Source: Treponema sp.
Lineage (GTDB): Bacteria > Spirochaetota > Spirochaetia > Treponematales > Treponemataceae
Length of the DNA: 64,000 nt
Direction: 5' to 3'
NCBI GenBank assembly: GCA_024693715.1
Contig: JAILKS010000066.1
Span: 1 to 64,000 of the forward strand
The notes beneath the pieces were generated by a model that searched no databases, was not told where the DNA came from, and saw nothing but the letters and a program-made list of their open reading frames with translations. Both the position numbers and the translations under genes were made by a program. This document shows positions 36,558-44,317 of the stretch, piece after piece; the first letter of the stretch is position 1, and every line of letters starts with the position of its first letter.

Positions 36558-36591
36558 TTATTTTCCAAAAAAATATGATATGATTAGAATC

Positions 36592-37401
36592 ATGAAGAAA
36601 ATAATTCTCTTTTTATGTCTAATCTGTTGTTTTACCGGATGCAGCGGTACTTTGAAAAATTACAATGAATCTAAAAAAAATGATTTGAATGAAATCTTTT
36701 GTAAATGTGAATATCAGGATGTAGAACGCTCGTTTATTTTATGCCTTCCGGAAAAGGTAAATTCAAAAACACCGTTAATTTTGATGTTTCATGGAGCCGG
36801 TTCTGATGCATCAGCATTTATTAATATGACACTTTTAAAATATTCTGCAACAGAACTTGGATATGCGATTGCTTATGTGAATGGAATCCGCAATGCAGAG
36901 GATTCAACTTCAACATCAGGCTGGAATTCAGGAATAGGAAGTTCATCGGTTGATGATGTCGGTTTTGTAAAATCAATTGTAAAAACACTTCAAAAGAAAC
37001 ATAAAATCGGAAAAGAAAAGGTTTTTGGTGTCGGTTACAGTAACGGTGGCATTTTTATGCACCGTCTTGCAGTTGAAGCTTCGTCTTTATTTACAGGGCT
37101 TGTTTGTGTTGCAGGTTTTATGCCTGAAGCAGTCTGGAAAAAGCGTCCTTCGAGATTAAATATTAATTTTCTTCAGATTTATGGAGAAAAAGATGATGTA
37201 ATTCCGAATAAAAAAAATGGTTCTTCCAAATATTCTAAAAATCCTGCAATTGAAGATGTCCTGAATTATTACAAAAAAGCAGGGGCATCTAACGTTATAG
37301 AAAGCATTGAAATAGAAAATGGACACCATTCATGGCCGCAGGAAGAGTTTTGCGGCTTTAATATCGTTACTGTTATTATGGATTTCTTTACTAAACTTTG
37401 A
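36592..37401 (+). CDS. Lipoprotein esterase of the CE1/LpqC (feruloyl or polyhydroxybutyrate depolymerase-like) family
   Basis: From the ATG at 36592 the protein has a lipoprotein signal (LFLCLICCFTGCSG). The alpha/beta hydrolase elements are MFHGAGSDAS (oxyanion hole), GVGYSNGGIFMHRLA (nucleophile Ser), YGEKDDVIP (acid) and NGHHSWP (His). Related enzymes remove ferulate or acetyl groups from xylan, fitting the GH10/GH43 genes in this window, but the substrate is inference. TATGAT (36579-36584) ends seven bases before the start with no Shine-Dalgarno, so it is probably leaderless. Confidence 0.8.
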   Translation: MKKIILFLCLICCFTGCSGTLKNYNESKKNDLNEIFCKCEYQDVERSFILCLPEKVNSKTPLILMFHGAGSDASAFINMTLLKYSATELGYAIAYVNGIRNAEDSTSTSGWNSGIGSSSVDDVGFVKSIVKTLQKKHKIGKEKVFGVGYSNGGIFMHRLAVEASSLFTGLVCVAGFMPEAVWKKRPSRLNINFLQIYGEKDDVIPNKKNGSSKYSKNPAIEDVLNYYKKAGASNVIESIEIENGHHSWPQEEFCGFNIVTVIMDFFTKL

Positions 37402-37422
37402 TTATTTAAGGAGGCAGATAAA

Positions 37423-38205
37423 ATGGTAGATTATACGGAAGGTTCTGGAAAACAGTATCATACAGGGGTTGGACCTGATGATATCGGTAAATATATAATT
37501 CTTCCCGGTGATCCGAAACGCTGTTCAAAGATTGCAGAGCATTTTGAAAATGCAAGACTTGTTGCAGATGTCCGGGAATATACAACTTATACAGGATTTT
37601 TGAACGGAGAAAAGGTCAGCGTTACGTCTACCGGAATAGGAGGACCTTCTGCTGCAATTGCAATAGATGAACTTGCAAAATGCGGTGCGCATACTTTTAT
37701 CCGAGTAGGAACTTGCGGCGGAATGCAGGAAAATGTAATCGGCGGTGATGTAGTGATTGCGACAGGTGCTGTCCGAATGGAAGGAACAAGCCGTGAATTT
37801 GCTCCGATAGAATATCCTGCAGTTGCAGATATTGATTGTGTCAATGCGCTGATAAATTCTGCTAAAGAAATGGAAATTCCTTATCATGCCGGTGTTGTTC
37901 AATGTAAGGATTCTTTTTTTGGTCAGCATGAGCCGGAAGTAATGCCGGTAAGCTATGAACTTGAAAATAAATGGCAGGCATGGCTAAGGATGGGTTGTCT
38001 TGCAAGTGAGATGGAAAGTGCCGCACTTTTTATAGCAGGACAGTTTTTGCGTGTCAGGGTAGGAAGTTGTTTTCTTGTTGTTGCAAATCAGGAAAGAGCA
38101 AAAAAAGGACTCGAAAACAAACAGGTGCATGATACAGAGCTTGCTATTACCGTTGCAGTCGAATCCTTAAAAAAACTTATCGAACAGGATAAAAACAGAG
38201 GTTAA
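37423..38205 (+). CDS. udp: Uridine phosphorylase
   Basis: The 260-residue enzyme splits uridine to uracil and ribose-1-phosphate. It is a nucleoside-phosphorylase-I protein: ILPGDPKRC (phosphate site Gly-Asp), [26 protein letters not shown] and the ribose-binding EMESAALF. Close relatives act on uridine; some act on purine nucleosides. A strong GGAGG precedes the start, unlike the many leaderless genes nearby. Confidence 0.88.
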   Translation: MVDYTEGSGKQYHTGVGPDDIGKYIILPGDPKRCSKIAEHFENARLVADVREYTTYTGFLNGEKVSVTSTGIGGPSAAIAIDELAKCGAHTFIRVGTCGGMQENVIGGDVVIATGAVRMEGTSREFAPIEYPAVADIDCVNALINSAKEMEIPYHAGVVQCKDSFFGQHEPEVMPVSYELENKWQAWLRMGCLASEMESAALFIAGQFLRVRVGSCFLVVANQERAKKGLENKQVHDTELAITVAVESLKKLIEQDKNRG

Positions 38206-38208
38206 TTG

Positions 38209-38528
38209 TTATTTTATTAATCTGTTTACCTGCTTGCTGCACCATTTATATATTAATCCCAGAATTATAGAGCCTGCAATGACTGCAACTTCAAAAATCA
38301 TAAGATTGTAGTTATGCGGTTTATAAATCGGTGTATTGTATTTTGTAATAATCAGGCTTTGTCTTAAGGCTTTTTATAAGGCCGAAACCTGAACAGAATA
38401 AAAAGACATTTTGTAACTTCTAGCGATGTTGAATCTTCATGAAATTTCGAACCGCCAAATCCTGCAAATTTACCTCCCCATAAAATCAGGAACAGAAAGA
38501 GAGCATAGATTATATATGTAAGAATCAT
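38209..38528 (-). pseudogene. Internally deleted acyltransferase-3 membrane protein
   Basis: This 344-base gap holds no intact gene. On the minus strand an ATG at 38528 opens MILTYIIYALFLFLILWGGK and later KFHEDSTSLEVTKC, the usual N-terminus of acyltransferase-3 (OafA-like) proteins, then stops after about 54 codons. A different frame continues with NYNLMIFEVAVIAGSIILG and ends KQVNRLIK just before 38209, like the last helix of the same family. The 250-300 residues between are missing and the frames no longer match. The family call is inference from the two ends. Confidence 0.5.
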
Positions 38529-38549
38529 ATAAACTACGGTAAAATATGA

Positions 38550-38948
38550 TTAAAAGGTTATTACTTTTGGTGCTCCTGCAAAGGAAGAGAATGTTGCAGT
38601 TGCATTTTTAAAATATAATACCTGGGTATTAGAATCATTTTCGTTGTACATTCCACGTAAATTAGGATATTCATAGAGCATATGTTTTTTTGCTTCTACA
38701 GAATCATCATTGATTAATTCACCGCATAATCTAAGCCAGGTTCCTGTTTCTCCGTCAAAGCAGCATAATTCTGCTTTAGGATTAACGGAAAGTTGTTTTG
38801 AAACAGTTTTTGCTTTTCCTGTCTGTATGTAGAGTTTGTTTTCGTAAAGTGCGATTGTACCAAAAGGTCTTACCCTTGGCTGATTTTCTTCAACTGTTGC
38901 AAGATAGTATGTTCCGCATTTTTTGATGAAGTCATAAACTGTTTTCAT
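38550..38948 (-). CDS. Pyridoxamine 5'-phosphate oxidase-like flavin-binding protein
   Basis: The 132-residue protein has the split-barrel PNPOx fold: CGTYYLATVEENQPRVRPFGT, KLYIQTGKAKTVSKQL, NPKAELCCFDGETGTWLRLCGEL and VLYFKNATATF. Small proteins of this type bind FMN or F420 and include nitroimidazole reductase-like NimA. The reaction is unknown. AGGAG precedes the start. It is a single gene facing the remnant acyltransferase and divergent from the GH43. Confidence 0.8.
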   Translation of the reverse strand: MKTVYDFIKKCGTYYLATVEENQPRVRPFGTIALYENKLYIQTGKAKTVSKQLSVNPKAELCCFDGETGTWLRLCGELINDDSVEAKKHMLYEYPNLRGMYNENDSNTQVLYFKNATATFSSFAGAPKVITF

Positions 38949-39043
38949 TTTTTACTCCTGATAAATGTTTTTTATATTATAGCATAATTGGAAAAAATCA
39001 CAAAATAGAATATAATTTAAAAAAATAAAAGAAAGGAAATGCT

Positions 39044-39955
39044 ATGAAAAGTAAAAATCCGATTGCAGATAAAATCTATACTGCTGATCCTGCGCCGATG
39101 GTTTATGGCGACACTCTTTATCTTTATACAACTCATGATGAAGATGAACTTATAAATGATTTTTATACGATGTTTGACTGGAGATGTTATTCAACGAAAG
39201 ATATGGTCCATTGGACAGATCATGGAAAAATTTTCTCGCTTGATGATATTTCCTGGGCAGAAGACCGTGCATGGGCTCCTCAGGCGATTGAGCGAAACGG
39301 TAAATTCTATCTTTATTGTCCTGTTCATAAAAAAGACGGCGGAATGTCCATTGCAGTAGGCGTTTCAGACAGCCCTACAGGTCCTTTTAAAGATATAGGA
39401 CATCCTCTTGTTGATGAACCAGACTGGAATGATATAGATCCTACAGTTTTTATTGATGATGACGGTCAGGCATATTTATATTTTGGTAATCCTGAATTGA
39501 GATATGTGCTTTTAAATGAGGATATGGTTTCTTACAATGAAAAGGTTGGAATCGTAAAAATACCTATGACAGTTGAAGCTTTCGGTAAAGGCGGACACAA
39601 TACGGGAACTTCTTATGGTGAGGGTCCGTGGTTCTATAAGCGCAATAATCTTTATTACATGGTTTATGCAGCCTTTGCAGAAGGAGAAAAACGTAATGAA
39701 CATCTTGCTTATTCGACATCAAAATCTCCGACCGGTCCATGGGTTTACGGTGGTGTATTGATGGAAGAAGGGCCTTGTTTTACAAATCATCCTGGAATAG
39801 CAGATTTTAAGAATCATTCTTATTTATTTTATCATACAGATGAACTTCCTGGGGGAAGCCTGTTCCATCGCTCGGTATGTGTAGCAGAATTTAAATATAA
39901 TGATGACGGTTCTATAAATACAATCGAAAAATGCGATGGGGTAGAAGAAGTATAA
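39044..39955 (+). CDS. Glycoside hydrolase family 43 enzyme
   Basis: The 303-residue cytosolic enzyme is a GH43 propeller with YTADPAPMVYGDTLYLYTTH (base Asp), DWNDIDPTVFIDDDG (second Asp) and TSYGEGPWFYKRNNLYYMVY (acid Glu). It should cleave xylose or arabinose from short imported xylan fragments. It is a paralogue of the gene at 20596, but its gene neighbours differ. AAAGGA precedes the ATG. Confidence 0.9.
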   Translation: MKSKNPIADKIYTADPAPMVYGDTLYLYTTHDEDELINDFYTMFDWRCYSTKDMVHWTDHGKIFSLDDISWAEDRAWAPQAIERNGKFYLYCPVHKKDGGMSIAVGVSDSPTGPFKDIGHPLVDEPDWNDIDPTVFIDDDGQAYLYFGNPELRYVLLNEDMVSYNEKVGIVKIPMTVEAFGKGGHNTGTSYGEGPWFYKRNNLYYMVYAAFAEGEKRNEHLAYSTSKSPTGPWVYGGVLMEEGPCFTNHPGIADFKNHSYLFYHTDELPGGSLFHRSVCVAEFKYNDDGSINTIEKCDGVEEV

Positions 39956-39959
39956 ATTG

Positions 39960-40043
39960 TTCCCTTTCGAGTCCATAGATTTTTTGTTAAAAAAAAAGAC
40001 ATCCAGAAAAACTGGATGTCAAATTTAGCGGGGGATGGGCTCG
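39960..40043. repeat. First copy of an 84-bp direct repeat containing a tRNA-fMet tail and its terminator
   Basis: These 84 bases match 40144-40227 at an offset of 184 bases with two differences (G/A in the AT spacer, G/A in the tRNA part). The copy holds TTCGAGTCCAT, the terminator hairpin and the last 18 bases of the tRNA 3' end (40026-40043), after which similarity ends. It is not a whole tRNA gene. Confidence 0.85.
39989..40020 (-). terminator. Duplicate copy of the tRNA terminator hairpin
   Basis: Minus-strand GACATCCAG-TTTTT-CTGGATGTC then nine T, identical to the hairpin at 40182-40204. It would be a second stop point for transcripts that escape the first. Confidence 0.75.
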
Positions 40044-40143
40044 TCTTTCAGTCGCAGACATCGTGTCTGCTCCTTACAGACCGCTTCCACTCACTTCCGG
40101 CGACGTCGTATCGCCTCATCCTCCCTGTCCGGTCGGCGTTCGT
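40044..40143. other. GC-rich palindromic insert between the two 84-bp repeats
   Basis: About 100 bases markedly richer in G+C than the surroundings. It contains GCAGACA-TCG-TGTCTGC (40054-40070), a seven-pair stem with a three-base loop, and GGCGA...TCGCC (about 40099-40115). No coding signal is convincing. Its composition and structure suggest a repeated element or RNA, not a gene. Confidence 0.6.
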
Positions 40144-40227
40144 TTCCCTTTCGAGTCCATAGATTTTTTATTAAAAAAAAAGACATCCAGAAAAACTGGA
40201 TGTCAAATTTAGCGGGGGATGGACTCG
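40144..40227. repeat. Second copy of the 84-bp direct repeat
   Basis: Holds the working terminator and the 3' end of the intact tRNA-fMet. Within it TTCGAGTCCAT (40150-40160) is the exact inverse of the tRNA T-loop ATGGACTCGAA (40219-40229), so the terminator lies inside an 80-base inverted repeat. Confidence 0.85.
40173..40204 (-). terminator. Intrinsic terminator of tRNA-fMet
   Basis: Minus-strand GACATCCAG-TTTTT-CTGGATGTC (40182-40204) followed by nine T, five bases after the tRNA 3' end. Confidence 0.9.
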
Positions 40228-40282
40228 AACCACCGGCCTTCAGGTTATGAGCCTGACGAGCTGCCAACTGCTCTACCCCGCG
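40210..40282 (-). tRNA. Initiator tRNA-fMet (CAU)
   Basis: A 73-nt cloverleaf with anticodon CAT in TCAGG-CTCATAA-CCTGA and T arm GGTGG-TTCGAGT-CCATC. The first acceptor position cannot pair (C1 opposite U72), and the D arm GCAGTTGGCAGCTCG resembles bacterial initiators, so it is fMet rather than elongator Met. Pair 29-41 is A-U instead of the usual G-C. No CCA is encoded. Confidence 0.92.
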
Positions 40283-40296
40283 TCGTATGGTAGCAT

Positions 40297-40325
40297 ATAT
40301 TAAAGAAAAAAAGGATTACTGTCAA
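40297..40325 (-). promoter_or_regulatory. Promoter of tRNA-fMet
   Basis: On the minus strand TTGACA (40325-40320) and TAATAT (40302-40297) are 17 bases apart, with the tRNA 5' end 14 bases downstream. Confidence 0.65.
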
Positions 40326-40353
40326 TACATGACTGCGTTTTTTTGAAGGATAT

Positions 40354-41019
40354 TTATCCCTGCTGGTCTTGTGTAATTGCTGTATATTTTATGCGGCATT
40401 CTATCATAGCAAGAAGAATTACCGGTATTGCGAACCATTTTAGGCCTGTGTTGAATCCTGCAAAAAAATCATATATTCCGTGTATCAGGACTGCCGTTAT
40501 AAAATAAGATATTTTCGGTTTTTTTTGAGCGCATGTATAAATGAACAGGCCGCTTAAACCTGCACAACAGGTGTGGATTATATCTGAACTTAAAATCCTC
40601 TTGAAAATCTGCCAGTAGAGTAGTGTGCCTCCATGAATTCTGTTTGAATTAAGCTTGTCCAGATAATAAACAACAGATTCGAAGCATCCCAGCGTTAATC
40701 CGAAGAAAAATGCAAGAAGAAGGAAATTGAGTACGGAATAATTCTTTTTTGGGAGAGGACAGATTAGAAGTTCTTTAAATACTTCTTCTACAAATCCGTA
40801 AAGAATTAGAGATTTTATAAGCTGATATAAAACTCTGTGCTTGATTAAGATATTAAAATCCGGGAAGAAGTATTGAATTGCTGCTATTGGAATTACAGAA
40901 ATCAAGGCAAATAAGGCTGCCAGAAGTAAATGAGGTATTCTAATCTGAAATCCAAATTTAAAAATAAAAAATGCAGTTATGCATGGAACAAAACAAATAA
41001 TAATTGGTATAAAAAACAT
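40354..41019 (-). CDS. PrsW-like intramembrane protease (CAAX protease superfamily)
   Basis: The 221-residue protein has seven or eight membrane helices and the PrsW active-site residues: FVEEVFKELL (EExxK), FGLTLGCFESVVY (FxxxE) and HTCCAG / LIHGIYDFF (His residues). In Bacillus PrsW cuts an anti-sigma factor; no anti-sigma gene lies nearby here. A reverse-strand TATGCT ends six bases before the ATG, with no Shine-Dalgarno, so the message is likely leaderless. Confidence 0.82.
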   Translation of the reverse strand: MFFIPIIICFVPCITAFFIFKFGFQIRIPHLLLAALFALISVIPIAAIQYFFPDFNILIKHRVLYQLIKSLILYGFVEEVFKELLICPLPKKNYSVLNFLLLAFFFGLTLGCFESVVYYLDKLNSNRIHGGTLLYWQIFKRILSSDIIHTCCAGLSGLFIYTCAQKKPKISYFITAVLIHGIYDFFAGFNTGLKWFAIPVILLAMIECRIKYTAITQDQQG

Positions 41020-41078
41020 ACTTTTAGCATACAGTAAACATTTAAATTTTACAATGTTTGTTATATAATAATTGTATT

Positions 41079-41660
41079 ATGAAAAAGAAAGAATCAATTA
41101 TATTAGTAGGTTGCAAGGGCAGCGGAAAATCCACACAGGGAAAGAAACTTGCCGAACAGCTCGGTTATGAATTCTATGATACAGATTTAATCATTAAAGA
41201 AATTTCAGGAATGACACCGAGGGATCTTTATAAAATTCAGGGTGTAAAGGCATTTAAAATTGCAGAAACTCAGGCTAGTGAACTAATTAAAAGTATGTCA
41301 TCAGAAAAAAATATGGTTGTAGCTTCTGGTGGTGGAGTTTGTGATAATCCTGATGCGATGGCATTGCTCAAGGATTCAGGAATTCTTGTTCACATAAAAG
41401 TTCCTACTAAATTTGCTGTTTCACGATGTATGAATAAAATTAAAATAAATGAAAAAGGTGAGTTTGAAAATGTTCCTTCGTTCATAAAATTGAAGGGAAA
41501 TGATACAATGTTCTCTATAAGTAAAAGTTTATTTAATTGTTTAAAATTCCGTGCAGAAAAGTACACCTATTATGCAGATGTTACTGTAGATATAAAAAAG
41601 GCTTCCAAGAAACAGGCATATGAGTCTATTCTGAAAGCTGTTAAGAAATTTATAAAATAA
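41079..41660 (+). CDS. aroK: Shikimate kinase
   Basis: The 193-residue kinase phosphorylates shikimate in aromatic amino-acid synthesis. Seen: P-loop GCKGSGKST, the shikimate-binding FYDTD and later VASGGGVCDNP, and a lid region with Arg residues. A TTG 21 bases upstream is in frame, but the ATG at 41079 follows a TATAAT (41064-41069) by nine bases and starts MKKKESIILVG, as is usual. No other aro genes are adjacent. Confidence 0.88.
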   Translation: MKKKESIILVGCKGSGKSTQGKKLAEQLGYEFYDTDLIIKEISGMTPRDLYKIQGVKAFKIAETQASELIKSMSSEKNMVVASGGGVCDNPDAMALLKDSGILVHIKVPTKFAVSRCMNKIKINEKGEFENVPSFIKLKGNDTMFSISKSLFNCLKFRAEKYTYYADVTVDIKKASKKQAYESILKAVKKFIK

Positions 41661-41668
41661 ATAAGTTT

Positions 41669-42229
41669 CTATTCGTTTTTGCAAACTCCGGAGCCACCGC
41701 AGCCTTCACATGCTTCTTCACCGCAATCTCCATTGCAGGCGCCTCCACAATTACCACAGCCTCCGCATCCGCAGTTGTTAATCTGTTCAAGTTCTTCTGT
41801 TGTTGCGTCACGAACTTCAACTACTTCAATATCAAAGTTTAGAGTTTGTCCGGCAAGTTCATGATTGCCGTCAATCTTAATTTTATCATCCTGAACTTCC
41901 ACAACGGAAACAAGCATAGGACCAGCCGGAGTTTCTACGGAGAATTTCTGTCCTACTTCAATCGGTACATCACTGTCAAATCTGTCTCGGGGAATGAATA
42001 CAACAAGTTTTTCGTTACGCTCTCCGTAAGCATCTTCCGGTTTTATTGTTGTATTGAATTTATCACCGGGGATTTTTCCTTCAAGTTCACGTTCGAGACC
42101 GGCTATTAAAAGTCCGTTACCGTGAATATAAGCCAGAGGTTCTGCTCCGATGGATGTGTCGAGCTGTTTTCCATTTACATCTTTTAAAGTGTAATGAATT
42201 GAAACATATTTATCTTTTGTAATGTTCAT
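41669..42229 (-). CDS. slyD: SlyD-type FKBP peptidyl-prolyl isomerase with a cysteine-rich tail
   Basis: The 186-residue protein has the split FKBP domain (VSIHYTLKDVNGKQLDTS, PLAYIHGNGLLIAGLERELEGK, PGDKFNTTIKPEDAYGERN) with an inserted IF chaperone domain. The C-terminal 35 residues contain nine Cys, Gly and acidic residues (NNCGCGGCGNCGGAC...) in place of the His-rich tail of E. coli SlyD, and should bind metal. The ATG overlaps the end of the upstream NifU-like gene's region and lacks a Shine-Dalgarno, so the two may be coupled. Confidence 0.93.
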   Translation of the reverse strand: MNITKDKYVSIHYTLKDVNGKQLDTSIGAEPLAYIHGNGLLIAGLERELEGKIPGDKFNTTIKPEDAYGERNEKLVVFIPRDRFDSDVPIEVGQKFSVETPAGPMLVSVVEVQDDKIKIDGNHELAGQTLNFDIEVVEVRDATTEELEQINNCGCGGCGNCGGACNGDCGEEACEGCGGSGVCKNE

Positions 42230-42231
42230 AA

Positions 42232-42501
42232 TTAAAAATCAATTCCTTCGCCAAAATTCTGTGCATTATCCTGCACAACCTCTGAAATTTCAGGGCATGC
42301 ATCTTTCAAATATCGTTCAATTCCCATTTTAAGGGTCATTAAAGCCATAGGACAGCTTCCACATGCTCCTGTAAGATTTAAATGAACTTTCTTTTCTTCA
42401 TCTATACAGACGAATTCCATATCGCCACCATCTGCCTGTAACTGAGGGCGGAACATCTCAAGTGCTTCCTTTACTGTTTTTTCAAGTTCCTGATCTGTCA
42501 T
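42232..42501 (-). CDS. NifU C-terminal-domain iron-sulfur scaffold/carrier protein
   Basis: The 89-residue protein is the small stand-alone NifU_C domain: LEMFRPQLQADGGDMEF, then the cluster-binding CGSCPMAL (CxxC). Such proteins (Nfu type) carry 4Fe-4S clusters to target enzymes. AGGAG precedes the start. It is followed two bases later by slyD, suggesting a metal-handling pair. Confidence 0.93.
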   Translation of the reverse strand: MTDQELEKTVKEALEMFRPQLQADGGDMEFVCIDEEKKVHLNLTGACGSCPMALMTLKMGIERYLKDACPEISEVVQDNAQNFGEGIDF

Positions 42502-42585
42502 TTTTTTTACTCCTGCAAAAAGTTTAATCCCTATCCTATATATAAAGATAATATATAAATGAAAAAAAGTCAGTTCATAAATGCA

Positions 42586-44316
42586 TTAATTATCAAGTTC
42601 GTCAAGTTTTCTGTTTAATTCAATTATTCTTGTATGAAGATAATGATCAACAGTTGATTTTTCAAGGATTCCAAGTGTATCACCGTCCGCATCAACAATC
42701 GGCATGGCATCTATATCATTTTCTTCAAAAAGCTGATATGCCTCCGGAAGAGTTGTTGATGGTTTTACGGTTACTTTAGGAGGATCCATCACATCCATAG
42801 CGAGCATGGATTCCGCAAAATCGCCGATCTGCATGACTTCCTTCAGATGTTCCAGGCTGATTATTCCGACCAGCTTGCCTTCTTTATTTTTTACGACATA
42901 ATTCAAATATGGATTTTTACTGAAGGAGTTTAAAATCGTAAACAGAACGTCATTTTCTTTAACGATTGAATCTGAATCATAATCACAGATTTTGTTGTGT
43001 CCCCATTTGACATCTGTTACTCGTGAATTCTTTTTAATATCTTCAATTGTAACATTAAGACCGCATTCCCCCGCCTTTGTAACTCCAATTTTTACAAACA
43101 CTGGTCCTATCAGCTGTACAATGAAGGTTGTAGCCGTGATGATTAAAAGAATTTCAGGACCGATGGAATCTGCAAAATCATTACCGGCAGCGATAGAAAG
43201 TCCAATTGCAACACCAGCCTGACTTAAAAGACAATATGGTAGATATTTCTGTACTGTTTTTGGTGCTTTTGTTATCCATGCACCTAAAGTAGAACCGATG
43301 GATTTTCCCAAGGTTCGTCCAAAAACATATATAAGTGCAATTACACCTAAGAATGGAGTTATAATCCAGATGTTCAGTTTAGCGCCGACAAGTACAAAGA
43401 AAAGAACATAAATCGGTGGAGTATAATTATTTACCAGAGAAAAAACAGATTTTGTTTTTGACGGTGCAAAGTTTATCATTACGAAACCAAGACTCATTGA
43501 GGCAAGAATATTATCAAAATTAAAAATAGAACAAACCCCGTTACAGATGAAAAGACATCCAAGTGCAATTGTAAGAATTCTTGCATCCTGATTTAACAGT
43601 TTTTTAGTAAGAAATGTGAGTAATAAACCAAAAGCTCCGCCGATTAAAAGGGAACCGAAAATATCTCGTGCGATATATAACAGTTGAGGTAAGAAGCCTA
43701 TTGAATTTCCACCGATAAGAGGAGTTACTATTGTAGAAGCGATTGTATATAAAATAAGTGCGACACCATCATCCATCGCAACAATACCGTAGACAGTTGT
43801 TGTTAAAGGACCTCTTGTACGGTATTCGACAAGTACATCTGTTGTAGCGGCAGGTGCAGTTGCAGAACAGATTGCTCCAAGAATTAATCCAAGTGAAACA
43901 GCATGTGTTATATCCTTTGTTACAAGCCATACAATTAAAGTTACTATCCCGCCTACGACAATTGCCGGAGTGATTGCTTCAAAAAGAAGAATGCTTATAA
44001 ATTGCTTTCCGTATTTTTTTATTACTTTTAATTTAAGTTCTCCACCGATTAAAAAACCTATAAGCGAAAGGGCTACGGTACTGATGGGATCTAAAGCAGA
44101 TATTACATTTGGTTCCAGAATATGAAAACCAGATGAACCGATTATGATTCCTATTACAATATAACCTACGACTTGTGGAATCTTTAATTTTTGAAAAAGC
44201 CAGCCACCTATGGCTCCTGCAAATAAAATAATGCCCAATAATAAAACTAACTGTGTTGCTTCAATTTTCGTAAAATGAAAAAAAGCAGGCAACAGATTCG
44301 CGAATGGATCCTGCAT
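42586..44316 (-). CDS. CPA2-family cation:proton antiporter with CBS domains
   Basis: The 576-residue protein has about twelve membrane helices of the Na+/H+ exchanger fold (LGIILFAGAIGGWLFQKLKIP, GLILGAICSATAPAATTDV, VAMDDGVALILY, with the ion-binding Asp residues), and a C-terminal part with TrkA-C-like and two CBS motifs (MDVMDPPKVTVKPSTT, IDAMPIVDADGDTLGILEK). CBS domains sense adenosine ligands or ions. It would move K+ or Na+ against H+. AGAGG precedes the start, one base from the end of the transglycosylase. Confidence 0.9.
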   Translation of the reverse strand: MQDPFANLLPAFFHFTKIEATQLVLLLGIILFAGAIGGWLFQKLKIPQVVGYIVIGIIIGSSGFHILEPNVISALDPISTVALSLIGFLIGGELKLKVIKKYGKQFISILLFEAITPAIVVGGIVTLIVWLVTKDITHAVSLGLILGAICSATAPAATTDVLVEYRTRGPLTTTVYGIVAMDDGVALILYTIASTIVTPLIGGNSIGFLPQLLYIARDIFGSLLIGGAFGLLLTFLTKKLLNQDARILTIALGCLFICNGVCSIFNFDNILASMSLGFVMINFAPSKTKSVFSLVNNYTPPIYVLFFVLVGAKLNIWIITPFLGVIALIYVFGRTLGKSIGSTLGAWITKAPKTVQKYLPYCLLSQAGVAIGLSIAAGNDFADSIGPEILLIITATTFIVQLIGPVFVKIGVTKAGECGLNVTIEDIKKNSRVTDVKWGHNKICDYDSDSIVKENDVLFTILNSFSKNPYLNYVVKNKEGKLVGIISLEHLKEVMQIGDFAESMLAMDVMDPPKVTVKPSTTLPEAYQLFEENDIDAMPIVDADGDTLGILEKSTVDHYLHTRIIELNRKLDELDN

Positions 44317-44317
44317 T

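Noticed and set aside
40035-40250. A 71-codon open frame ending in AGDGLEPPAFRL
   Set aside because: It crosses the GC-rich insert and the tRNA-fMet gene on the opposite strand; such products come from reading tRNA sequence and are not genes.
39960-40282. Integrated prophage or genomic island at the tRNA
   Set aside because: The repeats are only 184 bases apart and enclose no integrase or cargo gene.
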